A stretch of 53,949 nucleotides of DNA from GCA-020352575 sp964600365 (GTDB lineage: Bacteria > Actinomycetota > Acidimicrobiia > Spongiisociales > JAENVV01): positions 1 to 53,949 of the forward strand of contig CAZRJG010000011.1 of the NCBI GenBank assembly GCA_964600365.1, given 5' to 3'. Shown here piece by piece: positions 34,704 through 42,606 of the stretch. Every line of letters begins with the position of its first letter. Positions within the stretch are counted from its first letter, which is position 1. A program made the position numbers and the translations under genes. Below the pieces are notes generated by a model, which made no database searches, was not told where the DNA came from, and was given only the letters and a program-made list of their open reading frames with translations.

Positions 34704-36062
34704 ATGCCGATTCGACCCGAGGAGTTCGACGCACGACGCGCAGCCCTGTGCGAGGCCCTGGACGGCGACGGCATCGTCCTCCTGCTCGGACACGACCATG
34801 CGGCCACGACCTACCGGGGGAACCCGTATCCGTTCCGCCAGGAGAGTTCCTTCCGCTACTGCTTCGGCCTCGACGAGCCGGGCGCAGCCGGTCTCCTCGA
34901 CTGCGCCACCGGCGAGGCGACCCTCTACGGCCACGAGCCGGACCTCGACTCGATCATCTGGGAGGGCGACCTCCCTCCTCTCGCCGACCGCGCAGCTCCC
35001 TTCGGCACGCTGCGGGTCGCGCCAACGTCCCAACTCTCGATCGACCTTGCGGGGATCGAGGAGGTCCACGTCGCACCGGCCACCCGGGGCGACGTCCGGC
35101 TCCGGATGGAGGCCCTCGGGGTTCGTACCCGCACGGACCGCCTCATCCCGGCCATGGTGCAGCTCAGGGAGCGGAAGTCGCCCTCGGAACTAACCGAAAT
35201 CGCCGACGCGATCGACCGGGCCGCCGTCCTCCATCGCATGGCATTCGCCCTTTCACGGCCGGGGCAGTTGGAGTCCGCAGTGGTACGGGCGATGGACGCC
35301 GAGGCGGCTGCCCGCGGGTGGACCCCGGCCTACGGGACCATCTTCAGCGTGCGCGGGGAGGTCCTCCACAACCCGCACCACGGCAACGAGATGCTCGCCG
35401 GCGACCTCGTCGTCCACGACGGTGGCGTGGTGTCGGACGCCGGGTATGCGTCGGACATCACGCGGACGATCCCGGTGTCGGGACGCTTCAGCCCCGAGCA
35501 GAGGGCCCTGTACGAGATCGTCCTCGCTGCCCACGACGCCGTGATCGACGCGGTGCGTCCCGGCGTTCCCTACCGGGACATGCACGACGTCGCCGGTCGG
35601 GTGATCACCGAGGGACTCTCCGACTTCGGGTGGATGCGGGGGGATCCCGACGAGTCCGTGGCGGCAGGCGCCTTTGCCGCATTCCTCCCCCATGGGATCG
35701 GCCACATGCTCGGACTCGACGTCCACGACATGGAGGGAATCGGCGAGGACCACGTGGGCTACGACGACACGCACGTCCGTTCCAGTCGGTTCGGCATCGC
35801 GAACCTCCGTCTCGGCAAGCCGGTCGAAGAGGGTTTCGTGATGACCGTCGAGCCCGGCATCTACCGCATCCCGCCCCTCCTCGAGCGCCTCTCGGCCGAT
35901 CCGGCCATCGGCCCGTTCGTCGACGCCGAAGCTGCGCTCGCTTCCTCGGCCATCGGCGGGATCAGGATCGAGGACGTGGTGACCGTCACGGAGCGAGGAG
36001 CCGAAGTCCTCGGCGCACCCATCCCGTCGAGCCCCGACGAGGTCGAGTCGCTCGTCGGGTGA
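34704..36062 (+). CDS. pepP: M24-family aminopeptidase P (Xaa-Pro aminopeptidase)
   Basis: A 452-residue di-manganese peptidase removing N-terminal residues preceding proline. The N-terminal domain has F-R-Q-E-S-S-F-R-Y-C-F-G. Metal ligands in the C-terminal pita-bread domain are in V-V-H-D-G-G (Asp239), S-D-I-T-R-T (Asp251), P-H-G-I-G-H-M-L-G-L-D-V-H-D (His334), V-E-P-G-I-Y and R-I-E-D-V-V. TAGCCT (34691-34696) ends 7 bases before the ATG at 34704; ten open codons upstream are ignored because they overlap the promoter. Confidence 0.92.
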   Translation: MPIRPEEFDARRAALCEALDGDGIVLLLGHDHAATTYRGNPYPFRQESSFRYCFGLDEPGAAGLLDCATGEATLYGHEPDLDSIIWEGDLPPLADRAAPFGTLRVAPTSQLSIDLAGIEEVHVAPATRGDVRLRMEALGVRTRTDRLIPAMVQLRERKSPSELTEIADAIDRAAVLHRMAFALSRPGQLESAVVRAMDAEAAARGWTPAYGTIFSVRGEVLHNPHHGNEMLAGDLVVHDGGVVSDAGYASDITRTIPVSGRFSPEQRALYEIVLAAHDAVIDAVRPGVPYRDMHDVAGRVITEGLSDFGWMRGDPDESVAAGAFAAFLPHGIGHMLGLDVHDMEGIGEDHVGYDDTHVRSSRFGIANLRLGKPVEEGFVMTVEPGIYRIPPLLERLSADPAIGPFVDAEAALASSAIGGIRIEDVVTVTERGAEVLGAPIPSSPDEVESLVG

Positions 36063-36128
36063 CCGAGTTCATCGTCCGTTCACCAACCGGTCAACGGGCT
36101 GGAACCTTCGCTGGCAACCATCCCGCCC

Positions 36129-36329
36129 ATGGCTGATGGGACGACAGTTGCAGGGCGCAAGCCCGAAGGGGGCCGCAAGCCGAAGACCTACGGGGACGAT
36201 CGGGTGTGCGGCCAGAAGGGGTGCCACACCCGGCTCTCCCGGTACAACCGCCAACACCTCTGCAGTGTGCACGCCCGGATCCGCTTCCCGCGGGTGCGGG
36301 GCGTGGACCTGGCGCCACGAGACGTCTAG
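36129..36329 (+). CDS. Small zinc-finger protein, 66 residues
   Basis: A very basic protein with a K/R/G-rich N-terminus, then V-C-G-Q-K-G-C-H-T-R-L-S-R-Y-N-R-Q-H-L-C-S-V-H: C27, C32, C45 and H48 form a probable zinc finger. The T-R-L-S-R-Y-N core between the Cys pairs is one I have seen in small actinobacterial hypothetical proteins. Possibly DNA- or RNA-binding. It starts 66 bases after the M24 peptidase gene, perhaps on its message. Confidence 0.6.
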   Translation: MADGTTVAGRKPEGGRKPKTYGDDRVCGQKGCHTRLSRYNRQHLCSVHARIRFPRVRGVDLAPRDV

Positions 36330-36374
36330 GCCTCACACGCCAAGGAGGGTGGTTCCACCCGGTTCGGGGGTCAG

Positions 36375-36650
36375 GTGATGTTTCCTGTTGTCAACCACAA
36401 CGACACGAGGATCACCGTGACCCCCGTCGAAACTGTGGATCAGCGGCGTGTTGATGCGGTGGCTCATGCGATTCGGGTCGGGAGCATCTCCCATGCAGCT
36501 CGGGACACTGGCATCAGCCGACGGGAGATCAGCCGGTGGAAGGGCGACTGCCTTCACCGTGATGGGTGCCTACGGGTGGGGCGCAGTCAAGAAACTTCGA
36601 CCCCTGGATCGCTCGGGCCACTTCGCAGATCATCGTGGCGCGTGCTCTGA
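36375..36650 (+). CDS. Possible HTH protein or fragment
   Basis: An open frame of 91 codons whose middle looks like a helix-turn-helix: A-I-R-V-G-S-I-S-H-A-A-R-D-T-G-I-S-R-R-E then I-S-R-W-K. The C-terminal third is Ser/Gly/Arg-rich and may not be coding. Codon use is looser than in neighbouring genes and resembles the following NPD-like gene, so it may be part of a transferred segment or a remnant of a transposase or regulator. The rest of 36330-36804 shows no other gene. Confidence 0.3.
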   Translation: MMFPVVNHNDTRITVTPVETVDQRRVDAVAHAIRVGSISHAARDTGISRREISRWKGDCLHRDGCLRVGRSQETSTPGSLGPLRRSSWRVL

Positions 36651-36804
36651 GTCGCCGCTGACCTGCGACGCCCAATCGGCCCGGCCGCTTGTCTCGCCGT
36701 TCAGGAGCCGCGTTTCGGCATGAAGCCAGCACCATCGCGAAGCGTGCACACACCCGAGGATGGCCGGTGAGATCGCACACACCACGGTCTCATAGACTGT
36801 TGAG

Positions 36805-38208
36805 ATGAACGCTCTGGGTTTGTCCGAGATCATCCAAGGCGGCATGGGGGTCGGCGTGTCGGGGTGGGCTTTGGCGCGTGCGGTGAGTTCCTCGGGTCAG
36901 CTTGGGGTGGTGTCGGGTACCGCGTTGGATGTGGTGATGGCCAGGAGGTTGCAGGCCGGCGATCCGGACGGGGCGGTACGCCGTGGTTTGGAGCAGTTCC
37001 CCAGCGTTGGTGTAGCCGAGCGCATCATTGACCGGTTCTTCGTTGAGGGTGGGATTGGGCCTGGGCGGCGCTATCGCCCGGTCCCAATGGCCGAGGCTGA
37101 GCCGGCGGGGCTGTCTCGTGACCTCATGGTGGCGGCCAACTTCGTCGAGGTCTTGTTGGCGAAGGAGGGGCACGGCAACCCGGTCGGGATCAACTACCTG
37201 GCCAAGATCCAGGCGCCGTTCTTGCCTTCGTTGTACGGAGCGATGCTTGCCGGCGTCGACGTGGTGCTGGTTGGAGCGGGGATCCCCCGTGAGGTCCCCA
37301 AGGTTCTCGACGCATACGCAGAGGGGCGCTGTGCCTCGATGCGAATGGACCTCGAAGGCTCGAGGGAGCCGATGATGGTCGAGTTCAACCCGGCCTCATA
37401 CCTTGGCATGGCCGTCCGGCTGGCCCGTCCGAAGTTCCTCGCGATTGTCTCATCACACGTGCTTGCCGCCATGCTGGCGACCCGGATCGATCCGCCGGCC
37501 GACGGGTTCGTGGTCGAGTACTCCGGGGCCGGCGGTCACAACGCCCCTCCACGGGCGAAGCGCCGGGATGGCAAGGAAGTGGTCTTCGGACCCAAGGATG
37601 TCCCGGATCTGGAAGTGATCCGGGAGCTAGGGCTTCCGTTCTGGCTGGCAGGAGGCCAAGCCAGTCCGGAGTCATTGGAGGCTGCGAAGGCGGCTGGTGC
37701 GTCAGGAGTCCAGATTGGCACTGCGTTTGCCTATTGCGAGGAGTCGGGGTTGGACCCGGACCTGAAACGGGCGGTCTTGGAGGCGAGTGCCGAAGGCCAG
37801 GTGAGCGTGACTACCGATGGCTTGGCATCGCCGACTGGCTTCCCGTTCAAGGTTGTCGACGCACCTGGGCTTCCGGACCCGGAGGCGCACGGTCGCCGTC
37901 GAGTGTGCGATCTCGGCTTCCTCCGGACTGCGTACGTTGACGACAAGGGTGAGCAGGGTTGGCGATGCCCGTCCGAACCGGTGGAGGCCTATGTTCAAAA
38001 GGGTGGCAATGAGGATGACACCGAAGGTCGACGCTGTTTGTGCAATGCGCTGATGGCGAACGTCGGCCTCGGGCAACGGCGTGGCAATGGCACGGTCGAG
38101 GTGCCGATCCTCACCTCTGGGGACGATGTTGCCACCGTTGCTCGCTTCCTCCCCGAAGGCGCACATTCCTACACCGCCCAGCACGTCATCGACACCATCA
38201 CCCGGTAG
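36805..38208 (+). CDS. Nitronate monooxygenase-like (NPD/PfaD family) flavoprotein
   Basis: A 467-residue TIM-barrel flavoprotein. I-I-Q-G-G-M-G-V-G-V-S-G-W opens the FMN site, then G-Q-L-G-V-V-S-G-T-A, N-P-V-G-I-N-Y-L-A-K-I-Q and V-E-Y-S-G-A-G-G-H-N-A-P. F-W-L-A-G-G-Q-A-S and G-V-Q-I-G-T-A-F-A-Y complete the barrel. A Cys-containing C-terminal region (C-L-C-N-A-L-M) is beyond a basic NMO. It is nearer the PfaD-like branch than classical nitronate monooxygenase; substrate unknown. TAGACT (36793-36798) ends 6 bases before the ATG. Third codon positions carry more T and A than its neighbours, suggesting transfer. Confidence 0.8.
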   Translation: MNALGLSEIIQGGMGVGVSGWALARAVSSSGQLGVVSGTALDVVMARRLQAGDPDGAVRRGLEQFPSVGVAERIIDRFFVEGGIGPGRRYRPVPMAEAEPAGLSRDLMVAANFVEVLLAKEGHGNPVGINYLAKIQAPFLPSLYGAMLAGVDVVLVGAGIPREVPKVLDAYAEGRCASMRMDLEGSREPMMVEFNPASYLGMAVRLARPKFLAIVSSHVLAAMLATRIDPPADGFVVEYSGAGGHNAPPRAKRRDGKEVVFGPKDVPDLEVIRELGLPFWLAGGQASPESLEAAKAAGASGVQIGTAFAYCEESGLDPDLKRAVLEASAEGQVSVTTDGLASPTGFPFKVVDAPGLPDPEAHGRRRVCDLGFLRTAYVDDKGEQGWRCPSEPVEAYVQKGGNEDDTEGRRCLCNALMANVGLGQRRGNGTVEVPILTSGDDVATVARFLPEGAHSYTAQHVIDTITR

Positions 38209-38324
38209 TCCCGACGGGGAGTTCCCCAATGGCGTGATCTGTGGAAGGGCGGGATGTGCGCCTCGTGGTCCACCACAGCGGGTCACGTTCAGGAACTGTC
38301 ACCACGACCCCCGGCCAGCGCGAC

Positions 38325-39485
38325 CTAGCCCAGGATCTGCTGCAGGTGCGGGGCGAAGAACCCCGGCTCCAGCAAGAACGAATCGTGCCCCTTCTCGGAG
38401 TGCACCGTGATGCGCATCGCGCCGACGCCTGCGCTCCTGAGCACGCGCATGAGGCGCATCTGTTCCTCCGGGTAGAAGCACACGTCGGAGTCGATCGAGA
38501 ACACCAGGTACTGCTGGTCGGAGCAACGGGCGAAGAGGTCCACGAAGTCCTCGGTGTCCGCCCCCACCTCCTGGATGAGGTCGAAGTGCTGCCAGAGCCC
38601 CATGAGGCGGAGGTACGTGTTTGCGTCGAACCGCTGGAGGAACTTCTGCCCCTGGTACCAGATGTACGACTCGAGGGGATGGGTGATCTCGTAGCCCTCG
38701 GGATGGTCCCTGGCCACCATGACACCCGACTGGACCCGTTCGGCCATCGCCTCCAACGACACGAACGTCTTGTGCCCGATCATCCGGGCGAGCGCCAGCC
38801 CGCGATCGGGGTGCGTGCCTCCGTAGTAGTCACCGCCCTGGAAGTCCGGGTCGTTGAGGATCGCCACCGTCTGTTCGAAGTTGTGGAGGAACTGGAGCGG
38901 CGTCGTCTCGAGGCCCGCAGCGATCGGGATGACGTTCCGAACCCGATCGGGGTACCGGGTGGCGAGGACGAGGGCGAGGAGGCCCCCGACCGACGCCCCG
39001 ATGGTCGCGTGGAGGCGCTCGATCCCCAGGTGGTCGAGGAGTGGCATCTGGGAGTTCACCACGTCGATGCAGCGGATCTCAGGGAACGTGGAACCGTACG
39101 GCTGCCCCGTCCCGGGGTCGATCGATGACGGGCCGGTGGATCCGTAACACCCACCGAGGTAGTTCACCGAGATGACGAAGAACCGGTCGGTGTCGATCGC
39201 CAGGCCCGGGCCGACGAACAGGCTCCACCATCCCCGCTGGCACTCGTCGTTCCATTTCTCCACGCCGGGCACCGACTCGGTCCACCCCGAGGCATGCTGG
39301 CTGCCGGTGAGGGCGTGGAAGACGAGGATCGCGTTGTCCCGCGCATCGTTCAGCGTCCCGTACGTCTCGTAGGAGAGGCGCACCTGGGCGAGCGCACCCC
39401 CGAGGTGGAGGTCGAACGGGAGCACCTCATCGGGGAGGTCGAAGAACTCCGTCCTCGTCGGGCCCACGCCGAGAAGTTCACCCAC
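38325..39485 (-). CDS. metX: Homoserine O-acetyltransferase (MetX)
   Basis: A 386-residue alpha/beta-hydrolase-fold acyltransferase making O-acetyl-homoserine (or O-succinyl-homoserine; the fold alone does not decide). The nucleophile Ser165 is in T-I-G-A-S-V-G-G, where most relatives have G-G-S-M-G-G. Asp334 is in S-D-V-C-F-Y-P and His367 in E-K-G-H-D-S-F. G-S-T-G-P-S-S and F-P-E-I are usual MetX segments. GTG start with GGGGGGAG upstream. Second gene after metY, separated by 81 bases that contain a hairpin. Confidence 0.93.
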   Translation of the reverse strand: MGELLGVGPTRTEFFDLPDEVLPFDLHLGGALAQVRLSYETYGTLNDARDNAILVFHALTGSQHASGWTESVPGVEKWNDECQRGWWSLFVGPGLAIDTDRFFVISVNYLGGCYGSTGPSSIDPGTGQPYGSTFPEIRCIDVVNSQMPLLDHLGIERLHATIGASVGGLLALVLATRYPDRVRNVIPIAAGLETTPLQFLHNFEQTVAILNDPDFQGGDYYGGTHPDRGLALARMIGHKTFVSLEAMAERVQSGVMVARDHPEGYEITHPLESYIWYQGQKFLQRFDANTYLRLMGLWQHFDLIQEVGADTEDFVDLFARCSDQQYLVFSIDSDVCFYPEEQMRLMRVLRSAGVGAMRITVHSEKGHDSFLLEPGFFAPHLQQILG

Positions 39486-39503
39486 GGCGCGCTCCCCCCG
39501 CCC

Positions 39504-39525
39504 GGTCCCAGCAGCAGCCGGGACC
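39504..39525 (-). promoter_or_regulatory. Hairpin between metY and metX
   Basis: GGTCCC/GGGACC with a 10-base CAG-repeat loop lies between the two cistrons. It could tune metX expression relative to metY or protect the message end. Confidence 0.4.
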
Positions 39526-39566
39526 CCCGGGACATCGGTGGTGGTGGCGATGCGACGTTCCCACGG

Positions 39567-40874
39567 TCAGGCCCCCACCCTCGCAGCGGCGCGCAGCGCT
39601 TGGTCGAAGTCGTCCTTGATGTCATCGATGTGCTCGATGCCCACCGAGACCCGCACGAGGTCAGCTGCGACGCCCGATGCCTCCTGCTCGGCCGTGGAGA
39701 GCTGCTGGTGCGTGGTCGACGCGGGGTGGATGACCAGCGTCTTCGCATCCCCGATGTTCGCTACATGGGAGGCCAGTTCAGTTGCGTCGATGAACGAGCG
39801 ACCAGCGGCGAAACCCCCACGCGCCCCGAAGCTGAGCACCGCACCGTATCCGTTGCGGAGGATGCGGTTCGCAGCCTCGTGCGACGGGTGCGAGGGAAGG
39901 CCTGGGTAGGTCACCCACTCCACCAGCTCGTGGGCGTCGAGCCACTGCGCCAGCTCGAGGGCGTTGTCCACGTGGCGCTGCACCCGCAAGCTCAGGGTCT
40001 CGAGCCCCTGGAGCAGGAGGAACGAGTTGAACGGGGACTGGGAGGCCCCGAGGTCTCGCAGCCCCTCCACCCTCGCCCGGATGGCGAAGGCGACGTTGCC
40101 GAGCTCGCTCTCGGGGTTGAAGACATCGGTGAAGACGAGGTCGTGGTAGCCGGGAGCCGGCTCCGTGAAGAGCGGGAAGTTCCCGTTGCGCCAGTCGAAT
40201 CGCCCGGAGTCCACGATCACGCCGCCGATGGCCGTGCCGTGCCCTCCGATCCACTTGGTCGCCGACGCCACGACGATGTCGGCGCCGTGGTCGATGGGGC
40301 GGCACAGGTACCCGGCCGCGCCGAACGTATTGTCGACGATGAGCGGGAGGCCCGCCTCGTGGGCGACGGCGGCGATGGCGGGGAGGTCCGGCACCACGAA
40401 CCCCGGGTTGGCGATCGACTCCACGTAGATCGCCTTCGTCCTCGGGCCGATCGCCGCCCGGAACGACTCGGCGTCTGCCTCGGGTACGAATCGCACATCG
40501 ATGCCGAGTCGGGGGAAGGTCACCTTGAACTGGTTGTACGTGCCCCCGTACAGCTGGGGCGACGAGAGGATCTCGTCGCCCGCCTGGGCGATCGTCGTGA
40601 TGGCGAGCAACTGGGCAGCCTGCCCGGAAGCCGTGGCCACTGCAGCAACGCCCCCCTCGAGCGCGGCAACCCGCTGCTCGAAGACGTCAGTCGTCGGGTT
40701 CATGATCCGGGTGTAGATGTTCCCGAACTCCTGGAGGCCGAAGAGGCGGGCGGCGTGGCCCGTGTCATCGAAGGTGTAGGAGGTGGTCTGGTGGATGGGC
40801 ACGGCCCGGCTGTTCGTGCCGGGCGCCGGCTCCTGGCCGGCATGCACCTGGAGGGTCTCGAATCGGAGGGTCAT
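39567..40874 (-). CDS. metY: O-acetylhomoserine sulfhydrylase (MetY)
   Basis: A 435-residue PLP enzyme of the Cys/Met metabolism family, making homocysteine from O-acetylhomoserine and sulfide. V-H-A-G-Q-E-P and I-H-Q-T-T-S-Y-T-F are near the start, Y-T-R-I-M-N-P-T-T around 54-62. Lys207 in S-A-T-K-W-I-G-G-H-G binds PLP. R-V-S-V-G-I-E-H is near the end. AAGGA lies 7 bases before the ATG. Expression should be controlled by the SAM-I riboswitch and leader ORF at 40875-41269. First gene of metY-metX. Confidence 0.94.
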   Translation of the reverse strand: MTLRFETLQVHAGQEPAPGTNSRAVPIHQTTSYTFDDTGHAARLFGLQEFGNIYTRIMNPTTDVFEQRVAALEGGVAAVATASGQAAQLLAITTIAQAGDEILSSPQLYGGTYNQFKVTFPRLGIDVRFVPEADAESFRAAIGPRTKAIYVESIANPGFVVPDLPAIAAVAHEAGLPLIVDNTFGAAGYLCRPIDHGADIVVASATKWIGGHGTAIGGVIVDSGRFDWRNGNFPLFTEPAPGYHDLVFTDVFNPESELGNVAFAIRARVEGLRDLGASQSPFNSFLLLQGLETLSLRVQRHVDNALELAQWLDAHELVEWVTYPGLPSHPSHEAANRILRNGYGAVLSFGARGGFAAGRSFIDATELASHVANIGDAKTLVIHPASTTHQQLSTAEQEASGVAADLVRVSVGIEHIDDIKDDFDQALRAAARVGA

Positions 40875-40894
40875 CGTTGGGTCCTTCTGCTGGA

Positions 40895-40912
40895 GGCGGT
40901 CGTGGGACCACC
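40895..40912 (-). promoter_or_regulatory. metY-proximal leader hairpin with possible anti-ribosome-binding-site
   Basis: GGTGGTC/GACCGCC pair (one G-T wobble) around a CCAC loop. The GGTCC in this hairpin could alternatively pair with GGACC overlapping the metY ribosome binding site at 40880-40886. Confidence 0.4.
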
Positions 40913-40942
40913 GGGTCGTTCGGTGTGCTCGCCGCGAGGTTC

Positions 40943-40991
40943 CTCTCGGGCGGTGCAGCGAATGACCGAAGGTCAGCGGAGCGCCCGAGAG
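40943..40991 (-). promoter_or_regulatory. metY leader stem-loop overlapping the leader ORF
   Basis: CTCTCGGGCG (arm at 40982-40991) pairs perfectly with CGCCCGAGAG (40943-40952). An inner TGACC/GGTCA hairpin (40963-40975) lies in the loop and contains the leader ORF stop codon. The 5' arm begins at the last base of the leader's final Cys codon. Confidence 0.75.
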
Positions 40992-41074
40992 CACGACATG
41001 CACATGCACATCGGCATCAGGGCGCGACAGGACCGGGTCGGTGCCGGCGTCGTCGGGATCGTGCAGGTGGCCAT
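40973..41074 (-). CDS. Met/Cys-rich leader peptide of the metYX operon, 33 residues
   Basis: An ATG at 41074 with TTGGAG 5 bases upstream starts a 33-codon frame. The peptide begins M-A-T-C-T-I-P-T-T-P and contains the run M20-P-M-C-M-C-M-S-C28 followed by S-R-A-L-R and stop. Five Cys and four internal Met in 33 residues is far above expectation for this proteome. The run ends exactly where a 10-bp leader stem starts. This is the architecture of a translation-dependent attenuator in which scarcity of Met-tRNA or Cys-tRNA stalls the ribosome. Cysteine-rich leader ORFs are known in mycobacteria; a mixed Met/Cys one behind a SAM riboswitch is not something I recall. Translation itself is inferred. 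Confidence 0.6.
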   Translation of the reverse strand: MATCTIPTTPAPTRSCRALMPMCMCMSCSRALR

Positions 41075-41113
41075 CGGGTCTCCAAGTGTGGTGCGCTCCG
41101 TGGAACGCCGCCC

Positions 41114-41129
41114 GCGGACCCGTGTCCGC
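41114..41129 (-). terminator. Hairpin directly after the SAM-I aptamer
   Basis: GCGGAC/GTCCGC, 6-bp stem with a 4-base loop, 6 bases after the aptamer's closing helix. It may be the riboswitch expression platform; there is no T-run. Confidence 0.45.
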
Positions 41130-41135
41130 ACGACG

Positions 41136-41225
41136 GCCCTCATCGATCAGGCGTTGGCACCGTGCTCGGGGAGCCGGTTGCCGCGGTTTCACAGGGCCTG
41201 TCCCTCCACCGCTCTCGATAAGCGC
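41136..41225 (-). ncRNA. SAM-I (S-box) riboswitch aptamer upstream of metY
   Basis: Read on the minus strand, GCGCTTATCGAGAG opens the P1 strand and internal loop. The conserved core GGTGGAGGGACAGGCCC, TGAAACC and GCAACC follows, then GGTGCCAA, and GATGAGGGC closes P1. These are the invariant S-box segments in order, so the element should bind S-adenosylmethionine and lower metYX expression when SAM is plentiful. The P4 region is very short. The aptamer lies 262 bases before the metY start, leaving room for the leader ORF. Confidence 0.93.
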
Positions 41226-41240
41226 GTGTTGTCGCGGGAA

Positions 41241-41269
41241 AACCTATGCCCGGGGCGACCACGTGTCAA
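41241..41269 (-). promoter_or_regulatory. Consensus promoter of the metYX leader
   Basis: TTGACA (41264-41269), a 17-base spacer and TAGGTT (41241-41246) on the minus strand. Transcription would start about 10 bases before the SAM-I aptamer. Confidence 0.75.
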
Positions 41270-41322
41270 ACGGGCGGCCCCGCCACACGATCGGCTCGGA
41301 TGCCGACCACTAGGGTCGAGCC

Positions 41323-42216
41323 ATGAGCGAACCCACCAGTTCGGCGGAGTCGATCCGACAGGCCATCGAGACCCTCCCCGAGGGCGCCGACGACCCGACG
41401 CTCGACCGGCCCGCGGCGGATGACCCCCGCTACACGAGGAAGGGCCGGCTCAAGAAGGACTTCTACGAGGCCGAACTCGCCCGCATGCAGGAGGAGCTCG
41501 TCACGCTCCAACACTGGGTCCAGGCGAAGGGCCTGAAAGTCCTCATCATCTTCGAAGGTCGGGGCTCAGCGGGGAAGGGCGGCGTGATCAAGCGGATCAC
41601 CGAACGGACGAGCCCCCGCGTGGTCCGCGTCGTCGCACTCCCGAAGCCGACCGAGCGGGAGTCCACCCAGTGGTACTTCCAGCGGTACGTGCAGCACCTC
41701 CCCGCCGCCGGGGAGATCGTGCTGTTCGACCGCTCCTGGTACAACCGCTCGAACGTCGAGTGGGTGATGGACTTCTGCAGCGAGGAGGAGCACCAGGAGT
41801 TCCTCCGCACGGCACCGGAGTTCGAGCGGATGCTCGTGCGCTCCGGGATCATCCTCGTCAAGTACTGGTTCTCGGTGAGCTACGAGGAACAGCACAAGCG
41901 CTTCGTCTCGCGCAACGAGGAGCCCCTCAAGCGCTGGAAGCTCTCGGAGATGGACCTCGCCGAACACGAGAAGTACGTGAAGTACTCGATGGCCAAGGAC
42001 ATCACGTTCCAGTACACCGATACGAAGCAGGCCCCCTGGTTCGTCGTGCCGTCGGACGACAAGAAGCGGGCCCGGCTCAACTGCATCAGCCACATCCTCT
42101 CGTCGATCCCCTACGAGGACATCGTCCCCGAGCCGGTCGACCTCCCCGAACGGGAGGAGATCCCCTACATCCGGCCACCCATGTCGGAGCAGACCTTCGT
42201 CCCGCAGCGGTACTGA
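41323..42216 (+). CDS. ppk2: Polyphosphate kinase 2 (class I type)
   Basis: A 297-residue P-loop kinase moving phosphate between polyphosphate and nucleotides, often GDP/ADP. Walker A is G-R-G-S-A-G-K-G-G (79-87), Walker B V-L-F-D-R-S-W-Y-N-R with Asp136, and the lid contains S-R-N-E-E-P-L-K-R-W-K-L-S. Y-F-Q-R-Y-V-Q-H-L-P-A-A-G-E-I is typical. Single-domain length fits class I. TAGGGT (41311-41316) ends 6 bases before the ATG. It is divergent from the metYX leader. Confidence 0.93.
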   Translation: MSEPTSSAESIRQAIETLPEGADDPTLDRPAADDPRYTRKGRLKKDFYEAELARMQEELVTLQHWVQAKGLKVLIIFEGRGSAGKGGVIKRITERTSPRVVRVVALPKPTERESTQWYFQRYVQHLPAAGEIVLFDRSWYNRSNVEWVMDFCSEEEHQEFLRTAPEFERMLVRSGIILVKYWFSVSYEEQHKRFVSRNEEPLKRWKLSEMDLAEHEKYVKYSMAKDITFQYTDTKQAPWFVVPSDDKKRARLNCISHILSSIPYEDIVPEPVDLPEREEIPYIRPPMSEQTFVPQRY

Positions 42217-42299
42217 CCCGTCCGGCGGTTGATATACGACAGCAGTGTCGTGCGATCTCCATCACGATCCGCTTCGCGTTGATCATCGCAGCACGAGGA

Positions 42300-42603
42300 G
42301 GCAGCGGCTACAAGAGCCTCAACGTCACCATCCGCAAGACGCTCGACCTGTACGCCAACGTGCTGCCCTCAAGGCCGTATGCGCCGTTCGTCCAGCTCGA
42401 CCATCCCGGGATGAACCTCGTCGGGTTCCGCGAGAACGAGGGGGCCCTCTACGCCGTTGGGTGGGTCACCTGCATGGCGAAGGACATCATCATGAACGTG
42501 ACCCCTGCTCTCACGCCTCGCCCATGCCGGACTCGATGTGGTCAGGACCGAGTGCCTCTACACCTTCGACGGCGAACGGGGACACTCGCTCGGACAGGGC
42601 GAG
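42300..42603 (+). pseudogene. Remnant of an isocitrate dehydrogenase gene
   Basis: Two pieces of an NAD(P)-dependent isocitrate dehydrogenase remain. The first reads Y-K-S-L-N-V-T-I-R-K-T-L-D-L-Y-A-N-V, then H-P-G-M-N-L-V and R-E-N-E-G-A-L-Y-A, and jumps straight to V-T-C-M-A-K-D-I-I-M. In intact enzymes the latter segment lies many residues later. After a frame change the C-terminus follows: H-A-G-L-D-V-V-R-T-E and L-Y-T-F-D-G-E-R-G-H-S-L-G-Q-G-E without its stop. Large internal deletions and a frameshift rule out activity. It fills most of the 42217-42606 gap; an intact copy must exist elsewhere if the TCA cycle runs. Confidence 0.75.
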
Positions 42604-42606
42604 TGC

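Noticed and set aside
38209..38324. A gene between the NPD-like gene and metX
   Set aside because: Only 116 bases with no open frame showing coding bias or a promoter match.
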